A DNA stretch of 64,000 nt, taken from positions 1,973,501-2,037,500 of the forward strand of contig NZ_CP035033.1 in NCBI RefSeq assembly GCF_004028275.1, given 5' to 3'. Positions 8,467 through 16,673 of the stretch are shown here, piece by piece. Under the pieces are notes generated by a model, which was not told the DNA's origin, did not search any database, and saw only the letters and a program-made list of their open reading frames with translations. This DNA is from Hydrogenovibrio thermophilus. Lineage in GTDB: Bacteria > Pseudomonadota > Gammaproteobacteria > Thiomicrospirales > Thiomicrospiraceae. Both the position numbers and the translations under genes were made by a program. Each line of letters starts with the position of its first letter. Positions within the stretch are counted from its first letter, which is position 1.

Positions 8467-9417
8467 ATGTCGTCTTTAAACACTTTTCCCGCCATTGCCG
8501 TATTGATTGCCTTGATTTCACTGGTGGTCGCGTTACGCGCATCCGGCCTTTTGAAAACCGATGACGGCCCCTTGTTTGCTCGCATCGTGACCCACTTAAC
8601 ACTCCCGGCCACCATCTTTTATGCGCTCGCCCATGCCCGTGATTTGCAGTGGGATTATGCGCTGGTGGTGCTGTTCTTATTCGCCGCGGAAACCTTGCTA
8701 TTATTACTCGCCTGGCTGACGGGACGAGCCCTCAAATTATCGCGCCCGCAACTGGGCAGTTTGATGTTGGTATCGGCCTTCGGCAGTTCTGCCTTGCTCG
8801 GTTATGCGCTGGTCGAACAACTTTTCCCGAATGATGTCGAAGCCTTATCCGAAGCCGTGTTCATTTCCGAACTGGGTGTGGGCGTCGGCTTATTCACACT
8901 CGGCACTTTGGTAGCCATTCACTTCGGCCAGGCAACCAACTCGACCAACTCAATGCTTCGAAGCCTTGGACTCTTCGCCAAATCTCCGATTTTCCTGTCC
9001 ATTTTGGCGGGCCTAGCTTACGGCCAGTTTCAGGCACCGGTGGATAGCCCGTTTTTCAAAGAACTGTTTGCTGCGTTGCATTTGGTGGCGCAAGCCAATA
9101 CCTTTTTTGTGATTCTCACCATCGGCGTGATGTTGCAATTTCATGGTTTGAAGGCGTTGGCAGGTTTGGCAGCCGTTGCGATTGTGCTGAAGCTTCTAAT
9201 CAGCCCTTTATTGGTTTGGTTACCGTCTCTGGCCATGTCGTTGCAGACTTGGCAAATGGATGTGATTTTATTGGAGTCGGCCATGCCATCGGCCTTGTTA
9301 AGCGTTGTTCTGGCGGCGCGTTACGGCTGCGATGCACCATTGGCGTCAAAACTGGTCTATGTCACCACACTGGTCAGTGCCGGTTCGATATTACTGGTAT
9401 TGGCAATATTGGGATGA
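8467..9417 (+). CDS. AEC-family (auxin efflux carrier/malonate) transporter
   Basis: Integral membrane protein of about 316 aa with around ten hydrophobic segments, the architecture of the AEC family, which exports or takes up small organic anions. The chosen ATG at 8467 has AAGG at 8456-8459 seven bases before it; a TTG at 8461 is in frame but too close to that site. It lies 109 bases after mvaS and could be transcribed separately. The family is visible, but no motif shows the substrate; a link to the mevalonate genes would be guesswork. Confidence 0.8.
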   Translation: MSSLNTFPAIAVLIALISLVVALRASGLLKTDDGPLFARIVTHLTLPATIFYALAHARDLQWDYALVVLFLFAAETLLLLLAWLTGRALKLSRPQLGSLMLVSAFGSSALLGYALVEQLFPNDVEALSEAVFISELGVGVGLFTLGTLVAIHFGQATNSTNSMLRSLGLFAKSPIFLSILAGLAYGQFQAPVDSPFFKELFAALHLVAQANTFFVILTIGVMLQFHGLKALAGLAAVAIVLKLLISPLLVWLPSLAMSLQTWQMDVILLESAMPSALLSVVLAARYGCDAPLASKLVYVTTLVSAGSILLVLAILG

Positions 9418-9460
9418 CTCGAAAAAGAACAAGTCGGTAAGAAAATAAAGGGAAAAATAA

Positions 9461-9551
9461 TGGCGGATAGCGGGGGATTCGAACCCCCGATAGGCTATTA
9501 ACCTATACACGCTTTCCAGGCGTGCTCCTTCAACCGCTCAGACAGCTATCC
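9461..9551 (-). tRNA. tRNA-Ser (anticodon GGA), CCA encoded
   Basis: Read on the minus strand, the acceptor stem pairs GGATAGC with GCTATCC, followed by discriminator G and an encoded CCA. The anticodon loop contains TGGAAAG, giving GGA, which reads UCC/UCU serine codons. A long variable arm of paired ATAGG/CCTAT typical of class II tRNAs is present, and the T-arm carries GGTTCGAATCC. It is a single gene, convergent with the transporter gene. Confidence 0.97.
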
Positions 9552-9674
9552 GAAAGAAGTGGCGTATTTTACTGTCAAATCCTTACAAAGTCTAGCCTCG
9601 AATGCAAAATTATCACAGGGTTTTGTATTTGTCGAAAATCCCCGGTGCAGGCGCTTTTCAATCGGCATAAAAAA

Positions 9675-9727
9675 ACCGGCCCGAAGGCCGGTTAAGGAGA
9701 AACAAAACCGACCAGGCCTGGCCGGTT
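9675..9727. terminator. Tandem terminator hairpins downstream of the GlcG/HbpS-like gene
   Basis: The first hairpin is ACCGGCC-CGAA-GGCCGGT (9675-9692), preceded by an A-run that becomes a T-run on the minus strand. The second (about 9705-9727) is built around an exact CCAGGCCTGG (9712-9721) with AAAC/GTTT flanks. Both suit termination of the minus-strand gene whose stop is at 9753; the second can act in either direction. Confidence 0.75.
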
Positions 9728-9752
9728 TTCTTCAATCACGATCATGACGTGA

Positions 9753-10253
9753 TTACATCATTTCTAAATCCATTTGTACCGCTTCCACACCGGCTGCGGC
9801 GCATTTTTCATCGTCCATACCATCCGGCGCACCACTGACGCCCACGGCGCCATACAATTTACCGCCGGCTTGAATCGGCACGGAACCGGCCATGAATGCC
9901 AAACCTTCACCCATGGTTTGCAACGGACTGTTGGCACGTCCACTTAGCTGGGAACCTTTCACGTTAAACATAACGGCCGTATAGGCTTTTTTCTCACTGA
10001 TGGACCAGGAAACCGGTGGTGCCATGGTGTCACGTAACTTCGCTTGCGGAATTCCGTTACGCTCGACAACGGTCACACTAACCGGGATGCCTTTCTCACG
10101 GCAGGCTTCAATCGTGGCCATGGCGATTTTATTGGCGACATCCATCGACAGACGGCTGACATTAACGGCCATTTCTTCGGCTTGAACAGGCAAAGCAGCG
10201 GACACACCGATGGCGGCGGCCAAACTCAATTGCGTTAGTTTTTTCATTTTCAT
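9753..10253 (-). CDS. Secreted GlcG/HbpS-like heme-binding family protein
   Basis: 166-aa protein with a Sec signal peptide (basic start, hydrophobic 8-20, cleavage likely after PVQA near residue 25), so it is periplasmic. The mature part is one GlcG/HbpS domain (formerly DUF336) with the typical RDTMAPPVSWSISEKKAYTA and GAVGVSGAP segments. Members bind heme or are of unknown function. GGAG lies six bases before the first ATG. It is transcribed away from the mevalonate kinase gene and has its own terminators. Heme binding here is by family only; no diagnostic ligand is evident. Confidence 0.82.
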   Translation of the reverse strand: MKMKKLTQLSLAAAIGVSAALPVQAEEMAVNVSRLSMDVANKIAMATIEACREKGIPVSVTVVERNGIPQAKLRDTMAPPVSWSISEKKAYTAVMFNVKGSQLSGRANSPLQTMGEGLAFMAGSVPIQAGGKLYGAVGVSGAPDGMDDEKCAAAGVEAVQMDLEMM

Positions 10254-10588
10254 ACTCGCTCCAAAGTATTGTTTAAGTCAAAGACTGAGGTTTACATGCC
10301 GGGCGGCCAACATTGTGGTCCCGTGCTAACGTATTTAGGAGATACAGATTTTCATTCTAAAGATTTTTACTCACTTGTAAAACGACCACCCGATTCCCCG
10401 GGTGAAATTCGCGGTTGTCTTTAAGGCATTTTATCGATGAAACAAAGGTTTTTCGGGGGCTGACGGACATTGTGAAAAGATTATGCAATGCCGCAACACA
10501 AGAGACCCTCCAGTGGTTCCGGAGGAAACTCAACTCGTTTTCAGGCGGCATTCGTTATAATAAGGCCAATACCCTGAATGGAACACAC
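10254..10588. promoter_or_regulatory. 335-base divergent promoter region before mevalonate kinase
   Basis: No gene is supported here. A consensus TATAAT lies at 10556-10561, 27 bases before the kinase ATG, with no good -35 element. The kinase reading frame is open back to 10415, but that extension has no ribosome binding site and no GHMP-kinase similarity, so I treat it as untranslated. Confidence 0.5.
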
Positions 10589-11629
10589 ATGAAGACAGTC
10601 TGTACCACACCCGCCAAGCTGATTCTGACCGGCGAACACTCGGTTTTGTTCGGCGCCCCGGCGTTGTGTATGGCCGTCGCGCTGGACACGGTGTGCGAGA
10701 TTGATTTCAACCCGTTGGAAACGGCCGACCACCAGCCTTTTTTGGAGATTGAACTCACCGATTTCAACCAGAAAATGGCGTATCCCTACCTGACTTGGCA
10801 AAAACGTGTCACCCATATCGAATCGCGTTATGCGCTCTATGAAAAGAATGCCCTCGCCATCCAAACGGTGTTACAGCAACCCGTGGACTTGGTATTGCTG
10901 ACATTACAGCAATTCCACAACCTGCAGCGATTAAAACCGGGGCATTGGCAAATCAAATTACGTTCGCACAATCTGAGCGGCAAAGGCCTGGGCAGTTCGG
11001 CTTCCATTATCATCAGTCTGCTGCACAGCTTATTCGTTCACCACCAAATCGACATCAGTGAAATCGACCTTCTGGCACTGGCCCAGCAGGTGGAATCCCG
11101 CCAGCATGGCGCCTCCAGCGGATTGGACCCGACGACGGTTTTCCGCGGCGGTTTATTGCGTTTTCAACAAGGCGTGCCGTTGCAACAACTGACACACCAG
11201 AATTTCAATGCCTGGGTGATTGACACCGGCAAGCCCAGTTCCACGACCGGGCAAGCGGTGAACCATGTCCACCATCACTTCACCCACCAAAGTGCCATCT
11301 GGCAGGATTTCAAGCAGGTGGCTTCAAACATGGAGTCGGCGTGGGACACCTCGGATGCCGAACGCCTGAATCAGGCCATCCGAGACAATCAAGCGTTGTT
11401 GGAGCACATCGGTGTGGTGCCGGACAAAGTGAAAACCTTTATTCAGGCATTGCACAAGACCGGCTACTCGGCCAAAATCTGCGGTGCGGGCAGTATCAGC
11501 GGCGACCAAGCCGGTGTTGTACTTTGCATCGGTCCGGATGCGCCGTCGGAAGTCTGCGAGGCTTACGGTTACGATTACTACCCTTTGAAACTCAATGAAA
11601 CCGGGAGTCAATGTGAAGTGCATCACTAG
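10589..11629 (+). CDS. mvk: Mevalonate kinase (GHMP family)
   Basis: Phosphorylates mevalonate to 5-phosphomevalonate. The 346-aa GHMP kinase shows the start TTPAKLILTGEHSVLFGAP, the ATP-binding motif GKGLGSSASI near 131-140 and EXXXHGASSGLDPTTV, the mevalonate-kinase pattern with the catalytic Asp. The C-terminal motif KICGAGSISGDQAG is motif 3. The start at 10589 gives the canonical N-terminus. The next kinase gene overlaps its 3' end by 17 bases, showing one operon. Assignment as mevalonate kinase rather than phosphomevalonate kinase rests on the HG-x-x-SGLD motif. Confidence 0.85.
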   Translation: MKTVCTTPAKLILTGEHSVLFGAPALCMAVALDTVCEIDFNPLETADHQPFLEIELTDFNQKMAYPYLTWQKRVTHIESRYALYEKNALAIQTVLQQPVDLVLLTLQQFHNLQRLKPGHWQIKLRSHNLSGKGLGSSASIIISLLHSLFVHHQIDISEIDLLALAQQVESRQHGASSGLDPTTVFRGGLLRFQQGVPLQQLTHQNFNAWVIDTGKPSSTTGQAVNHVHHHFTHQSAIWQDFKQVASNMESAWDTSDAERLNQAIRDNQALLEHIGVVPDKVKTFIQALHKTGYSAKICGAGSISGDQAGVVLCIGPDAPSEVCEAYGYDYYPLKLNETGSQCEVHH

Positions 11630-12536
11630 CGCTCCCGCCAATATCATGCTGATGGGTGAACACAGTGTGGTGGCCGGAGAAAAGGCCATCGCTTGCGGCC
11701 TGAACCAGCGGCTGCGCATCGAATGGCAAAGCCGTACCGACCGACGGATTCTTATTCGTTCCGAACTGGGGGACCACGAAACCGACTTGGACACTCTGGC
11801 CCCTCATCCGAAACTGACTTGGGTGCTCGCCGCCCTGCGCCATTATCAGCCGACCTTATCGCATGGTTTGACACTCACCATCGAAAGCGACTTCAAATCC
11901 ACGCTGGGGCTGGGCAGTTCCGCCGCATTGTTGGCCGCTTTATTGGGGGGACTCGATGCGATTACCGACCGAACCCCCGACTTTAAAGCGCGCTTTGACA
12001 CCGGACTGCATCTGATACACGAATTGCAGGGACGCGGGTCCGGTACCGATTTGGCCGCCAGCTTGAGTGGCGGCGTGGTGCTGTTTGACCCGAAAGAGCG
12101 CCAGACCGAATCGCTGACCGTCGAATTCCCGCTCACGCTGGTCTATTGCGGCTACAAGACGCCGACGGCTAAAGTGTTGCAAAAAGTGGCCGACGACTGG
12201 CAACATCAACCCGATTTGCTGGCCGCGCTTTACCGCTTGATGGGTCAAACCACCGACGCGGCTTACCAAGCCTTGAAAACTGACGACACGACCGAGTTTT
12301 ATCGTTTGGTGAATACGTATCAGGGATTGATGGATGCTTTGGGCGTCAACGACCCGGTGTTATCGGACTTGATCGTTCGCCTGCGTCAGGACCCCGGCAT
12401 TACCGCCAGCAAGATTTCCGGTTCCGGCTTGGGCGACTGTGCGTTAGGGTTCGGGCGGCTGGCCGAGCCGCTGACCGGCTTTGAGCCATTGCCAATTGCC
12501 ATCGATTCACGCGGCCTGGAAGTCCAGAAGTTGTAA
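11613..12536 (+). CDS. Phosphomevalonate kinase-like GHMP kinase
   Basis: Second GHMP kinase of the block, 307 aa, expected to make diphosphomevalonate. The N-terminus MKCITSAPANIMLMGEHSVV, motif 2 GLGSSAAL near 94-101 and motif 3 KISGSGLGDCALG are intact. The segment GRGSGTDLAASLSGG resembles the GSGxDVAA motif of ERG8-type phosphomevalonate kinases. An ATG at 11595 is in frame, but GGGAG at 11603-11607 lies five bases before GTG 11613 and the family's N-terminus begins there. The two kinases are only partly alike, so order of action is inferred from these motifs and from the otherwise complete pathway. Confidence 0.72.
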   Translation: MKCITSAPANIMLMGEHSVVAGEKAIACGLNQRLRIEWQSRTDRRILIRSELGDHETDLDTLAPHPKLTWVLAALRHYQPTLSHGLTLTIESDFKSTLGLGSSAALLAALLGGLDAITDRTPDFKARFDTGLHLIHELQGRGSGTDLAASLSGGVVLFDPKERQTESLTVEFPLTLVYCGYKTPTAKVLQKVADDWQHQPDLLAALYRLMGQTTDAAYQALKTDDTTEFYRLVNTYQGLMDALGVNDPVLSDLIVRLRQDPGITASKISGSGLGDCALGFGRLAEPLTGFEPLPIAIDSRGLEVQKL

Positions 12537-12602
12537 TTCAACCCGACACAACATGAACCGAATCGCTTACAAACATTGACCGAAACCGTTTGAGAAACCC
12601 AC

Positions 12603-13592
12603 ATGACACCGATTGATTTTATCCAACACATCCTCCCCCCAAACCATACGCCGGTCAAAACCGGTTACGGGCAAGCCCCGGTCAATATCGCACTCAGTAA
12701 ATACTGGGGAAAACGGGATGTTGCACTCAACCTGCCGACCAACGGCAGCCTGTCCATCAGTTTGCCGGAACTCGGCACCGAAACCCGCTTGAGCTGGCAT
12801 GAAACCGGTCCCGACAAAATCACCTTGAATAATGAGGAAATGGCACCGGAAGCGCCCTTTGTCAAGCGCCTGAGCCGGTTTTTGAATTTCTTTCGCCCGG
12901 ACGCCAACGGCGGATTCGACGTCGAGACACTGAATACCGTGCCCACGGCGGCGGGATTGGCATCCTCCGCATCCGGTTACGCGGCCTTAGTCAAGGCATT
13001 GGACGACTGTTTTCAATGGCAACTTGCACCACGCGAGCTGTCTTTACTGGCCCGTTTGGGCAGTGGCAGTGCCAGCCGTTCGCTGTATGACGGGTTTGCC
13101 CTTTGGCATAAAGGCGAACGCGCAGACGGTTTGGACAGTTATGCCGAAAAAATTGACCAGACCTGGCCGGAATTCTGTATCGGCTTACTGGAAATCGACA
13201 CCTCCACCAAGCCAATCGGCTCAACGCAAGGGATGCAGCAAACGGTCAATCATTGCGAACTTTACCAGGCCTGGCCGGAAAAAGCGGAACAGGATTTAGC
13301 GACAATCCACCGTGCCATTCTGGACAAGGATTTCCAAACGCTCGGCGCGACCGCGGAAAACAATGCTTTGGCGATGCACGCCACCATGATCGCGACCTGG
13401 CCGCCGATTCTGTATTGGCAACCGGAGTCGGTCGCCGCCATGCACCGAGTCTGGCAGTTGCGCCAGGAAGGTGTAACGGTGTATTTCACCATGGATGCCG
13501 GACCGAATTTGAAATTGTTGTTTCTGGAAACAGAAACGCCCGCGTTGATGCGGGCGCTTCCGGAAATGAAATGTTTGAAGCCGTTTGCGTAA
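12603..13592 (+). CDS. mvaD: Diphosphomevalonate decarboxylase
   Basis: ATP-dependent decarboxylation of diphosphomevalonate to isopentenyl diphosphate. The 329-aa protein has the diagnostic N-terminus APVNIALSKYWGKRD, the phosphate-binding TAAGLASSASGYAAL, the SGSASRSLYDGF motif and a late TMDAGPNLKLL with the catalytic-region Asp. It starts 66 bases after the kinase gene. With mvaS, the reductase, the two kinases and fni it completes a six-enzyme route from acetyl-CoA to IPP/DMAPP. An exact CCAGGCCTGG (13265) encodes Gln-Ala-Trp. Confidence 0.95.
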   Translation: MTPIDFIQHILPPNHTPVKTGYGQAPVNIALSKYWGKRDVALNLPTNGSLSISLPELGTETRLSWHETGPDKITLNNEEMAPEAPFVKRLSRFLNFFRPDANGGFDVETLNTVPTAAGLASSASGYAALVKALDDCFQWQLAPRELSLLARLGSGSASRSLYDGFALWHKGERADGLDSYAEKIDQTWPEFCIGLLEIDTSTKPIGSTQGMQQTVNHCELYQAWPEKAEQDLATIHRAILDKDFQTLGATAENNALAMHATMIATWPPILYWQPESVAAMHRVWQLRQEGVTVYFTMDAGPNLKLLFLETETPALMRALPEMKCLKPFA

Positions 13593-13608
13593 AGTGACCT
13601 TAAACCGT

Positions 13609-14094
13609 TTATTTAACCACCGATAGGTGCGACCCTTTTTTGGACTTTTTGGCTTTGGACTTTTTGGACTCATCGTCTTGGTCGGCTTTTTGAGCGGTTT
13701 TCTGAGAGGCCTCGTCAGACGCACCGGAATCCTTCACCGCCGACATGGTCGGCTTACTCGGCGACTCATCCGTGGCTTCCGGATAGGGTTCCGGCGGGAA
13801 CGGCATGCCCTGCCCGTTTTCACGCGCAAAAATCGCCAACACCGCTTCCGGCGGAAACCCTAAACGTCTTTCCACACCTTGAAATCGCGCTTTGAAACTG
13901 AACCAGTCATTCGCAAACTGTAATTCACGAATCGCATTGGGATGCACATTCAAGACGATGACGCCGTCCTGCGCAAAATCCATCGGCACTTCGATGCCCG
14001 GATAATTGGCATCCACTTGCACATGTGGCGTCCAGTCGTTATCGACAATCCAGTCGAACATGGCACGAATCATATAAGGGCGGTTGGAAATCAT
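13609..14094 (-). CDS. sspB: ClpXP specificity-enhancing factor SspB
   Basis: Adaptor that brings ssrA-tagged and other substrates to ClpXP. The 161-aa protein has the conserved N-terminal fold (RPYMIRAMFDWIVDNDWTPHVQVDA) over residues 1-110, where substrate is bound. A variable, acidic then lysine-rich tail ends in a short hydrophobic segment (HLSVVK), the usual position of the ClpX-binding motif. It lies 12 bases after sspA on the same strand, the standard sspA-sspB operon. Confidence 0.95.
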   Translation of the reverse strand: MISNRPYMIRAMFDWIVDNDWTPHVQVDANYPGIEVPMDFAQDGVIVLNVHPNAIRELQFANDWFSFKARFQGVERRLGFPPEAVLAIFARENGQGMPFPPEPYPEATDESPSKPTMSAVKDSGASDEASQKTAQKADQDDESKKSKAKKSKKGSHLSVVK

Positions 14095-14106
14095 CGTTAC
14101 GCTCGC

Positions 14107-14748
14107 TTAAACCACTTCTCGCATATCCAGCTCGTCGTCGGACAAGCTATCCGGGAACTCTTCTCGCGCCAGCACTTTTTCAGCGTAATCGACCACCGGC
14201 TTGGCGGACTTCGGCAAATCGATACCCAAATACGGCAAACGCCACATCAATACCGCCAAGCTGACGTCCACCAGGGAATACTCCTCGCTCATGAAATACG
14301 GTTGATGTTCGAACACCGGAATCATTTGAATCAAACGCTCCTGCAAATCTCGGCGCGCGGCTTTGACTTCTTTTTCATCGTCGCTGTTGGCGATGGTGTC
14401 GGCCAACTGATACCACTCCTGTTCGATTTGACGCAGCATCTGGCGGGCACGCGCTTTGGAAATCGGATCGACCGACAACAACGGCGGATGCGGGAAACGC
14501 TCGTCCAGATATTCGACGATGACTTGCGGATCGTACAACACCAAATCACGGTCGACCAAGGTCGGCAAGGTGCCGTAAGGGTTCAGTTCCAGCAAATCCT
14601 CCGGAATGCCTTCGGAGGTATCCACTTCGATGATTTCCAACGGGATGTCTTTTTCTTTTGCCATCAAACGCACGCGGTGCGAGCTCGGACTTTTGGAATC
14701 TGAAAATAAGGTCATTACGGATCTTTGCGTGATAGGCAAATCTGACAT
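14107..14748 (-). CDS. sspA: Stringent starvation protein A
   Basis: Glutathione-transferase-fold protein that binds RNA polymerase and helps stress and starvation expression. The 213-aa protein has the thioredoxin-like N-terminal domain (SPSSHRVRLMAKEKDIPLEIIEVD), the NPYGTLPTLVDRDLVLYD segment and an all-helical C-terminal domain. The catalytic-type residue of true transferases is not evident, as expected. A strong sigma70-like promoter lies at 14830-14859. Confidence 0.94.
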   Translation of the reverse strand: MSDLPITQRSVMTLFSDSKSPSSHRVRLMAKEKDIPLEIIEVDTSEGIPEDLLELNPYGTLPTLVDRDLVLYDPQVIVEYLDERFPHPPLLSVDPISKARARQMLRQIEQEWYQLADTIANSDDEKEVKAARRDLQERLIQMIPVFEHQPYFMSEEYSLVDVSLAVLMWRLPYLGIDLPKSAKPVVDYAEKVLAREEFPDSLSDDELDMREVV

Positions 14749-14829
14749 GGAGTTCTCCTGGAAATCGAATCGTCAATATTGTTGTTTTTCAAAGCCTTAG
14801 CGTCGAACACGAATGCTTCCGATTAAAGC

Positions 14830-14859
14830 TCTATAAAGCCATTATACATGGCTTGTCAA
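14830..14859 (-). promoter_or_regulatory. Promoter of sspAB with an inverted repeat in the spacer
   Basis: On the minus strand TTGACA (14859-14854) and TATAGA (14835-14830) are 18 bases apart. The spacer is filled by a perfect dyad AAGCCAT-N5-ATGGCTT (14836-14854). A dyad lying exactly between -35 and -10 is the arrangement used by MerR-type activators, though their spacers are usually 19-20 bases. Any regulator is unknown. Confidence 0.65.
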
Positions 14860-14873
14860 GCCCTCTTTCGGCG

Positions 14874-15833
14874 TCAGGATTCTTCGATGGAAAACGGCAG
14901 GACACCGCGAATATCGTCGGCTTGAAACGCCAACATCAGCAAGCGGTCCACGCCCAGCGCCACGCCCGAACAAGCCGGTAAACCGTCAACCGCCAAGGCG
15001 CTTAACAAGGCCTCATCCATCGGAACATTCGGCAGGCCATTTTCCGACCGTTGGGCCAGGTCGGCTTCGAAACGACGGCGATACTCGTCGGCGTCAGCCA
15101 GCTCCTGATACCCATTGGCCAATTCCATGCCGTCGACAAACACTTCAAACCGCAGCGCCAAACGCTCGTCCTGAGGATGAAGCTGCGCCAAGGCGGCTTC
15201 ACGCGACGGGTAATGATACAAACAGGTGATTTTCCCCCGTCCCAATTGCGGCTCAATGACCTCGGTCAACACCAATTGTTCCCATAAAGGTTTATCGTCG
15301 GCGTCCACTCCGACAATTTCCGGCACCCTATGCTCGGCCAGGCAGGCCTGGCAACTTTTCGCATCAGTGTCATGAACAGCTTCCAACCCGGCATAGGATT
15401 CAAACGCTTCTTCATAGGAAATCATTTCCACCGGACGATCACCGAGCAGGGATTGCACGACCTTGACGGTTTCGTCCATCATCGCGCGTAAATCGAACCC
15501 CAGACGATACCATTCCAGCAGAGTGAACTCGACTTGATGCCGGCGGCTGACATCCCCATCCCGAAACACCTTGCCGAGATAGAAAATGTCGCCACTGCCG
15601 GCGCATAACAAACGCTTCATCGGGTATTCCGGCGAGGTGTGCAAATAAAAGATGCGGGGATCGGCCTCACCGGGCACCTGAACCTGAGTGCTGAGCGAAC
15701 GCAAATGCAGGTCCGGCGTGGCGGCGGACGACAGAATCGGCGTATCCACTTCCATTACCGAGCGGGCATAAAAAAACGCCCGCAAGGTTTTCAAAGCCTG
15801 CGAACGTTTTTTCAAGTGGTCAATCGATGTCAT
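14874..15833 (-). CDS. epmA: Elongation factor P--(R)-beta-lysine ligase
   Basis: Class II lysyl-tRNA-synthetase-like enzyme (also GenX, PoxA, YjeA) that adenylates (R)-beta-lysine and attaches it to EF-P. At 319 aa it is the catalytic domain only, without the anticodon-binding domain. Class II motifs are visible: VMEVDTPILS (motif 1), FRDGDVSRRHQVEFTLLEW (motif 2) and GVALGVDRLLML (motif 3). It lies 27 bases downstream of efp on the same strand, and epmB is just beyond efp on the opposite strand. Confidence 0.95.
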   Translation of the reverse strand: MTSIDHLKKRSQALKTLRAFFYARSVMEVDTPILSSAATPDLHLRSLSTQVQVPGEADPRIFYLHTSPEYPMKRLLCAGSGDIFYLGKVFRDGDVSRRHQVEFTLLEWYRLGFDLRAMMDETVKVVQSLLGDRPVEMISYEEAFESYAGLEAVHDTDAKSCQACLAEHRVPEIVGVDADDKPLWEQLVLTEVIEPQLGRGKITCLYHYPSREAALAQLHPQDERLALRFEVFVDGMELANGYQELADADEYRRRFEADLAQRSENGLPNVPMDEALLSALAVDGLPACSGVALGVDRLLMLAFQADDIRGVLPFSIEES

Positions 15834-15860
15834 ACTTCGCCTCGATTGAAAACCGTCAAC

Positions 15861-16427
15861 TTACTTGGCGCGGGAAACGTATTCCCCGGTCTGGGTATTA
15901 CAGACGACCTGTTCGCCGATTTGAATGAACAACGGCACTTGCACCACGGCACCGGTGGACAAAGTCGCCGGCTTACCGCCGGTTCCGGCCGTGTCGCCTT
16001 TCAAGCCCGGATCGGTTTCCGTGACTTCCAAAGTCACTTGTTTCGGCGGCAGTACGGAAATCGGGTCACCGTTCCACAAAGTCACGGTGCAGATATCCTG
16101 TTCGATCAACCATTTGCTGACATCCGCCACGGCGGCTTCGCTGGCTTGATACTGCTCGAACGAAGCCGGGTCCATAAAGTGCCAGAACTCACCGTCGTTA
16201 TACAAATATTGCAATTCGGTGTCCATGACATCAGCCGCTTCGACTTTTTCGCCGGACTTGAAGGTTTTTTCCAACACGCGCCCGGTAATCAGGTTACGGA
16301 ATTTCACACGGTTAAACGCCTGACCTTTCCCCGGTTGAACAATTTGGTTGTCCACAATGGTACACGGTTGACCGTCCATCAAAAACTTCAAACCGTTTTT
16401 AAATTCGTTCGTACTGACTGTTGCCAT
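15861..16427 (-). CDS. efp: Translation elongation factor P
   Basis: Binds ribosomes stalled at polyproline stretches and promotes peptide bond formation. The 188-aa protein has the usual three beta-barrel domains. The modified lysine is Lys34 in QPGKGQAF, the same position as in E. coli, and it is the target of EpmA/EpmB encoded beside it. The C-terminal GEYVSRAK is also typical. The 246-base gap to epmB holds its divergent promoter; I see no strong consensus there. Confidence 0.97.
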   Translation of the reverse strand: MATVSTNEFKNGLKFLMDGQPCTIVDNQIVQPGKGQAFNRVKFRNLITGRVLEKTFKSGEKVEAADVMDTELQYLYNDGEFWHFMDPASFEQYQASEAAVADVSKWLIEQDICTVTLWNGDPISVLPPKQVTLEVTETDPGLKGDTAGTGGKPATLSTGAVVQVPLFIQIGEQVVCNTQTGEYVSRAK

Positions 16428-16673
16428 GATTTTTTCACCCTTAGATTCACGCCGAGAAAACAGGAGTCGGCGCGCATTGAACTCTTTTCATGTAAAATAA
16501 GCCGCATATTTTAACGCAACTCCGCCCGTGAAGGTAGTTTCTTATCACAAAACCGGGAAACCGGGGCGAATCGTTCATGGGCTTCAAACACAACGCCATG
16601 AAGCATCGCGGCCCCTCTGCAAAACGTTGCGGATAAGTTACGGATAAACACGGGCAGCGCAACACGGAACCAC

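Noticed and set aside
10415..10588. 58-codon N-terminal extension of mevalonate kinase
   Set aside because: No similarity to GHMP kinases and no ribosome binding site; the region contains the promoter-like TATAAT at 10556, and the family start is at 10589.
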